Part shown: piece after piece, positions 5,360 through 5,674 of the stretch | Numbering within the stretch: the first letter of the stretch is position 1 | Layout of the letters: each line of letters starts with the position of its first letter | From: Anaerolineae bacterium | Lineage (GTDB): Bacteria; Chloroflexota; Anaerolineae; JAFGEY01 | Assembly: GCA_016929205.1 (NCBI GenBank) | Contig: JAFGJF010000145.1 | Coordinates: 1-5,674 of the forward strand | DNA: 5,674 nucleotides | Direction: 5' to 3' | The notes under the pieces: model-generated | Told to the model about the DNA's origin: nothing | The model's input: the letters and a program-made list of their open reading frames with translations, nothing else | The model's database searches: none | Position numbers and translations under genes: made by a program

Positions 5360-5674
5360 ATGGCAAAGACCAGCGTTCTGTTCTTGTGTACCGGGAATTC
5401 GGCGCGCAGCCAAATGGCCGAGGCATTTCTTCGCGAATATGGTGGCGATCGTTTTGATGCCTATAGTGCGGGCTTGGAACCCAAAGAGATCAATCCGTAC
5501 ACCAGGCGCGTTATGGCAGAGATCGGATTTGATCTGAGCGGGCAGCGTTCCAAAGATGTAACCGAGTATCTTGGAAAACAGCACTTTGGCTACTTGATCA
5601 CGGTCTGTGCCCAGGCCGAGAAAAACTGTCCCAAAACATTCCTTGGGGTTGGCCAGCGGCTGCATTGGCCGATC
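5360..5674 (+). CDS. arsC: Arsenate reductase, second copy (3' truncated by window edge)
   Basis: The frame is open from ATG 5360 to the end of the window, giving the first 105 residues of a protein expected to be about 130-150 long. The P-loop CTGNSARS is at residues 10-17 (Cys10, Arg16), and Cys83 and Cys90 occur in VCAQAEKNCP with the six-residue spacing of thioredoxin-coupled arsenate reductases. The sequence stops just before the expected DP acid motif, so that residue cannot be checked. It differs from the first copy at residue 15 (Ala instead of Cys) and by hand comparison is only about 40% identical to it, so this is not a recent duplication. It starts 10 bases after the channel gene, which strengthens the arsenic reading of that channel. 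The predicted role is arsenate to arsenite reduction in the cytoplasm. Confidence 0.9.
   Translation, partial: MAKTSVLFLCTGNSARSQMAEAFLREYGGDRFDAYSAGLEPKEINPYTRRVMAEIGFDLSGQRSKDVTEYLGKQHFGYLITVCAQAEKNCPKTFLGVGQRLHWPI

Overview
The window holds one continuous plus-strand gene cluster. It joins a high-affinity phosphate import system (Pst) to genes for handling arsenate. In order it contains: the 3' end of pstS; a 183-bp gap with a strong stem-loop; then pstC, pstA, pstB, an arsenate reductase gene (arsC), phoU, a six-helix MIP/aquaporin-type channel gene, and a second arsC that runs off the right edge. From pstC onward the genes are tightly packed. pstC/pstA overlap by 4 bp and pstA/pstB abut. 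pstB/arsC are 19 bp apart. arsC/phoU and phoU/channel each overlap by 26 bp, and channel/arsC are 10 bp apart. This packing suggests one polycistronic, partly translationally coupled transcript. No convincing minus-strand gene, RNA gene, CRISPR array, insertion sequence or prophage piece is visible.

The organism is a bacterium of moderately high GC content that uses ATG starts with clear purine-rich ribosome binding sites. The gene style, the long PstC with extra N-terminal membrane helices and the channel-arsC pairing would fit an environmental lineage such as Chloroflexota (Anaerolineae-like). That placement is an impression from the proteins, not a demonstration, because no phylogenetic marker lies in the window.

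How the parts probably work together: PstS captures phosphate outside the membrane, PstC and PstA form the membrane channel, and PstB hydrolyses ATP to drive uptake. PhoU restrains uptake and phosphate signalling. Arsenate resembles phosphate and can enter by phosphate transporters. The two ArsC proteins carry all three redox cysteines of the thioredoxin-coupled arsenate reductase family, so they should reduce arsenate to arsenite. The channel resembles plant NIP-type metalloid channels and lacks the water-filter histidine, so it could release the arsenite. No ArsR repressor and no ArsB/Acr3 pump is visible here. The most interesting feature is that arsenate detoxification is built into the pst-phoU operon itself, with one arsC placed between pstB and phoU, genes that are usually neighbours.
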